Source: Armadillidium nasatum (taxonomy: Eukaryota; Arthropoda; Malacostraca; Isopoda; Armadillidiidae). Taken from it: a DNA stretch of 32,500 bases. Made by a program: the position numbers and the translations under genes. The stretch lies in the NCBI GenBank assembly GCA_009176605.1, contig SEYY01022242.1:1-32500 (forward strand), written 5' to 3'. The notes beneath the pieces were generated by a model, which was not told the origin of the DNA, did not search any database, and was given only the letters and a program-made list of their open reading frames with translations. How positions within the stretch are numbered: the first letter of the stretch is position 1; every line of letters starts with the position of its first letter. This document shows, in pieces, positions 28,591-32,500 of this stretch.

Positions 28591-29310
28591 GGTAATCTAG
28601 ACTTAAACTCTCATTATTAAACTAGAAATCACTTTTATTAAACTTTAAAATAATTATCAATTTTCTCTTTTATATTAATATTTTCATTATTACAGTAGGA
28701 GACATTGTGCATTGTTTATATAGATACTCCCTGAAAGAATTTTATTATAGCTACAAATGTATGAAATTGTATGAAATATATGAAATACAGGAAACAAACA
28801 CTCTATACAATGACAGATAATCACCACTGTATCACCTGTAGAGCAGCAAGTAACTGGGGTGTTGTGAAGTTGTTCAGGAGTCTTAGAATTATCTCTTAGA
28901 AGCATTTAATGAGAGAAACAATTTGATCTCACCAATAGAGATAAAAAAAAAAAATTAAAAAAATAGATTAAAAATTCTCACAGGTATTGACCTATTTGAG
29001 AAAGAAAACTTTATAGATAATTTCTACCTATGATTCGTATGAGTGATTGAACCAACTCCCCCTTCAAGCACACGAGTCACTCTACCATTATGACACGGTA
29101 TGGGCAAATGAATGCATTGAGTAGATAATGAAAATTAAATTTTTAAGGAATTAATAACAACCTTCTTTTAAAGGCTACAATCAGAAAATAGATAAAGAAA
29201 ATGGACAATTCTGATGCTCTAAATCTACTTTTTAAAAAAAAAAACTGGTTGAATGGAAATAAAAAGTGACAGACAGAAGGTCCTTAATAAGATAGAAGAG
29301 AAAGGATACA
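28590..29310 (-). repeat. Segmental duplication, gene A copy, left block
   Basis: Counterpart of 13535-14341. Colinear, with the differences listed for that block. Confidence 0.88.
29035..29105 (-). repeat. tRNA-derived SINE-like head, gene A copy
   Basis: The minus strand shows an A-box-like TGTCATAATGGTAGAGTGAC (29095-29076) with a possible four-base D stem (GTCA/TGAC). 42 bases later comes the B-box-like GGTTCAATCAC (29053-29043). The spacing fits a tRNA. The anticodon and T stems pair poorly, so it is not a functional tRNA gene; a decayed tRNA-derived SINE is the best reading. Confidence 0.45.
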
Positions 29311-29811
29311 AATGAACTTTGAAGAACACCACTAGTTTAATAGTGAAAATTTTAAAGATGAACAGTGGCATTCTCTATCTCTCTCTCAAAGATTAGAGAG
29401 AGAAGAAATCACTTGCATAGTGTATGCGTTAACAGATCGGATTCGATGGCAAAAGGCCTAGTTTGATTCCAAGAGAGAAACTCTCTACAAAGATTCCAAT
29501 CTTTGAATTGGAACAAAATCAATGTTAGACACAAATGAATTACGGGAGGAGGAGGAGTAAGTGGAATAAAATGCAAAGGTTTGAGCACAAAATTCAACCT
29601 TAGCAGAAGGTAATACAGCTGTGGAAACTTGCAAATAAATGAGAAGAAAATAAAAGGAAGGAGTAAAGTTAGTTCACCCACTGGGTGCAAAATGGGTGGG
29701 AGGAAGAGGAACCAAAAATATAATTGCTTTTGGGAAGAAAAAAAAAGAAAAAATAAAGGAAAAATAGGATTAAAATTTTTTAACATTTCCCATGAACAAA
29801 ACAAATTTTAC

Positions 29812-29973
29812 CTTTAATTCCTTATCACTCAACGTATTGAGAAGAACCGAAGGAGATTTTGACTTGACAAGTTGAGTGAAGAATCTCTCTTCATCTGACT
29901 CAAAATCTTCATCTAAACATTTGTCATTTATTTTCTTCAACAATGAAGAAACATTTTTCAGGGTCGTAAATTT
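29812..29973 (-). CDS. Zinc-finger gene A, exon 3
   Basis: 54 codons, phase 0, between acceptor TTTATAG|AAA and donor AAG|GTAAAAT. Encodes KFTTLKNVSSLLKKIND, then the same acidic patch and FFTQLVKSKSPSVLLNTLSD-type end. Nearly identical to exon 3 of paralog B, with changes at the first codon and a few others. No named domain is recognised. It splices toward the finger exon at 27405, with the LINE-bearing intron between. Confidence 0.85.
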
Positions 29974-30349
29974 CTATAAATGAAATAAACTTAATAAATA
30001 ATAAAGACGGGAAGTTATTTTAGGTAAGAGTTCCTTTTTTATTCAACTTTAATTAGTTTTTGACTTTGATAAAGATAAATTTAATCTCCTTAACTAGGAT
30101 ACAGGATTATATATACGAAAAGAAAGAAAAGGACTAAAATTGGATTAAATAACGTGACTTATTGTGAGCAAGATAGTTTCAATATGATTAATGAACTTTC
30201 AGTGACAAACTTTACTTTAAAAGTTTATTTACCTCAAGTTGATCTTCGCTGTGTTAAAGGTTAGTATTTCATTTGTAGTTTTTATGTAGAGATTTTTAAC
30301 TCAATAATAATTAATTTACATTCAACATAGTTTGATAAAAAATTCAAAC

Positions 30350-30523
30350 CTTCTCAATCATCATCACATTTTCATATTTTATGACATTAGTGTTAACCAG
30401 TTCTATGTCTAACACAGACTCCCTCCATTCTCTCAACTCTGACTTTATAGATGCCTTTTCATCTAATTCTTCATTTTTAATGCCTTCCGGTAAAGCAAAG
30501 TGTGCTTCATTGTCAGAAAAGAT
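30350..30523 (-). CDS. Zinc-finger gene A, exon 2
   Basis: 58 codons, phase 0, between acceptor TATTTCAG|ATC and donor GAGAAG|GTTTGA. The protein matches exon 2 of paralog B except for one substitution (Val for Leu before MMIEK) and the loss of the final eight codons; the donor has moved with the deletion, so frame is kept. The upstream exon with the start codon is not visible to the right and is presumably beyond the LINE at 31253 or lost. Confidence 0.85.
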
Positions 30524-30549
30524 CTGAAATACAAACAAAGGATTCAATT

Positions 30550-32500
<1,951 letters not shown>

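Larger units (their letters stand above)
29456..30545 (-). repeat. Segmental duplication, gene A copy, right block (contains exons 2 and 3)
   Basis: Counterpart of 17721-18600. The copies diverge in the intron between the exons (376 bp here, 125 bp in B) and again beyond about 30550. Confidence 0.9.

Noticed and set aside
29035..29105. Functional tRNA gene
   Set aside because: Box A and B spacing is good, but the anticodon and T stems do not pair and the duplicate copy has lost part of the A-box side.

Overview
The window is eukaryotic, AT-rich and repeat-dense. It has spliced exons with GT/AG borders, about fifteen long (AT)n microsatellites, several classes of decayed retrotransposons and a hAT DNA transposon. 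Scattered GGTTAGG-type intergenic motifs, the retrotransposon mix and the zinc-finger style suggest an arthropod, probably an insect (a hemipteran with a large genome would fit). Species-level identity is inference only. Nothing prokaryotic is present.

The main cellular genes are two tandem paralogs on the minus strand encoding C2H2 zinc-finger proteins. The left paralog (called B here) can be modelled as four phase-0 coding exons: 20306-20145, 18564-18367, 18241-18080 and 11663-10263. It encodes about 640 residues with 15 fingers. The right paralog (A) shows exons 30523-30350, 29973-29812 and 27405-26515, with 9 fingers; its first exon is not seen and may lie beyond the right edge. The introns are colinear, so the whole locus was segmentally duplicated. 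Transposons then inserted differently into each copy: a LINE, a hAT element and microsatellites in B, and a different LINE in A.

Region by region. 1-1864 is the 5' part of a minus-strand LTR retrotransposon (initiator-Met primer site, broken gag, three zinc knuckles), with LTR sequence to its right. 2980-3180 is a short degenerate tandem repeat. 3720-4640 and 5455-7085 are duplicated blocks carrying (AT)n. 7105-7870 is a dead LINE. 9271-10135 is an R2/R4-like LINE remnant. 10263-20350 is zinc-finger gene B, with LINEs at 14345-15868 and 18823-20024 and a 1.62 kb hAT element at 15995-17614 in its introns. 20970-25900 holds dispersed AT-linked repeats and a strongly A/C-skewed LINE (21562-22957). 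26515-30523 is zinc-finger gene A, with a related LINE at about 27590-28590 in an intron. 31253-32500 is another LINE, continuing off the right edge.

There is no operon-like organisation. The biology here is a young, expanding zinc-finger gene pair with diversified DNA-contact residues and at least one recently exchanged finger, set in transposon debris whose borders repeatedly coincide with (AT)n tracts. Most long tyrosine-isoleucine reading frames are translated microsatellite, not genes.
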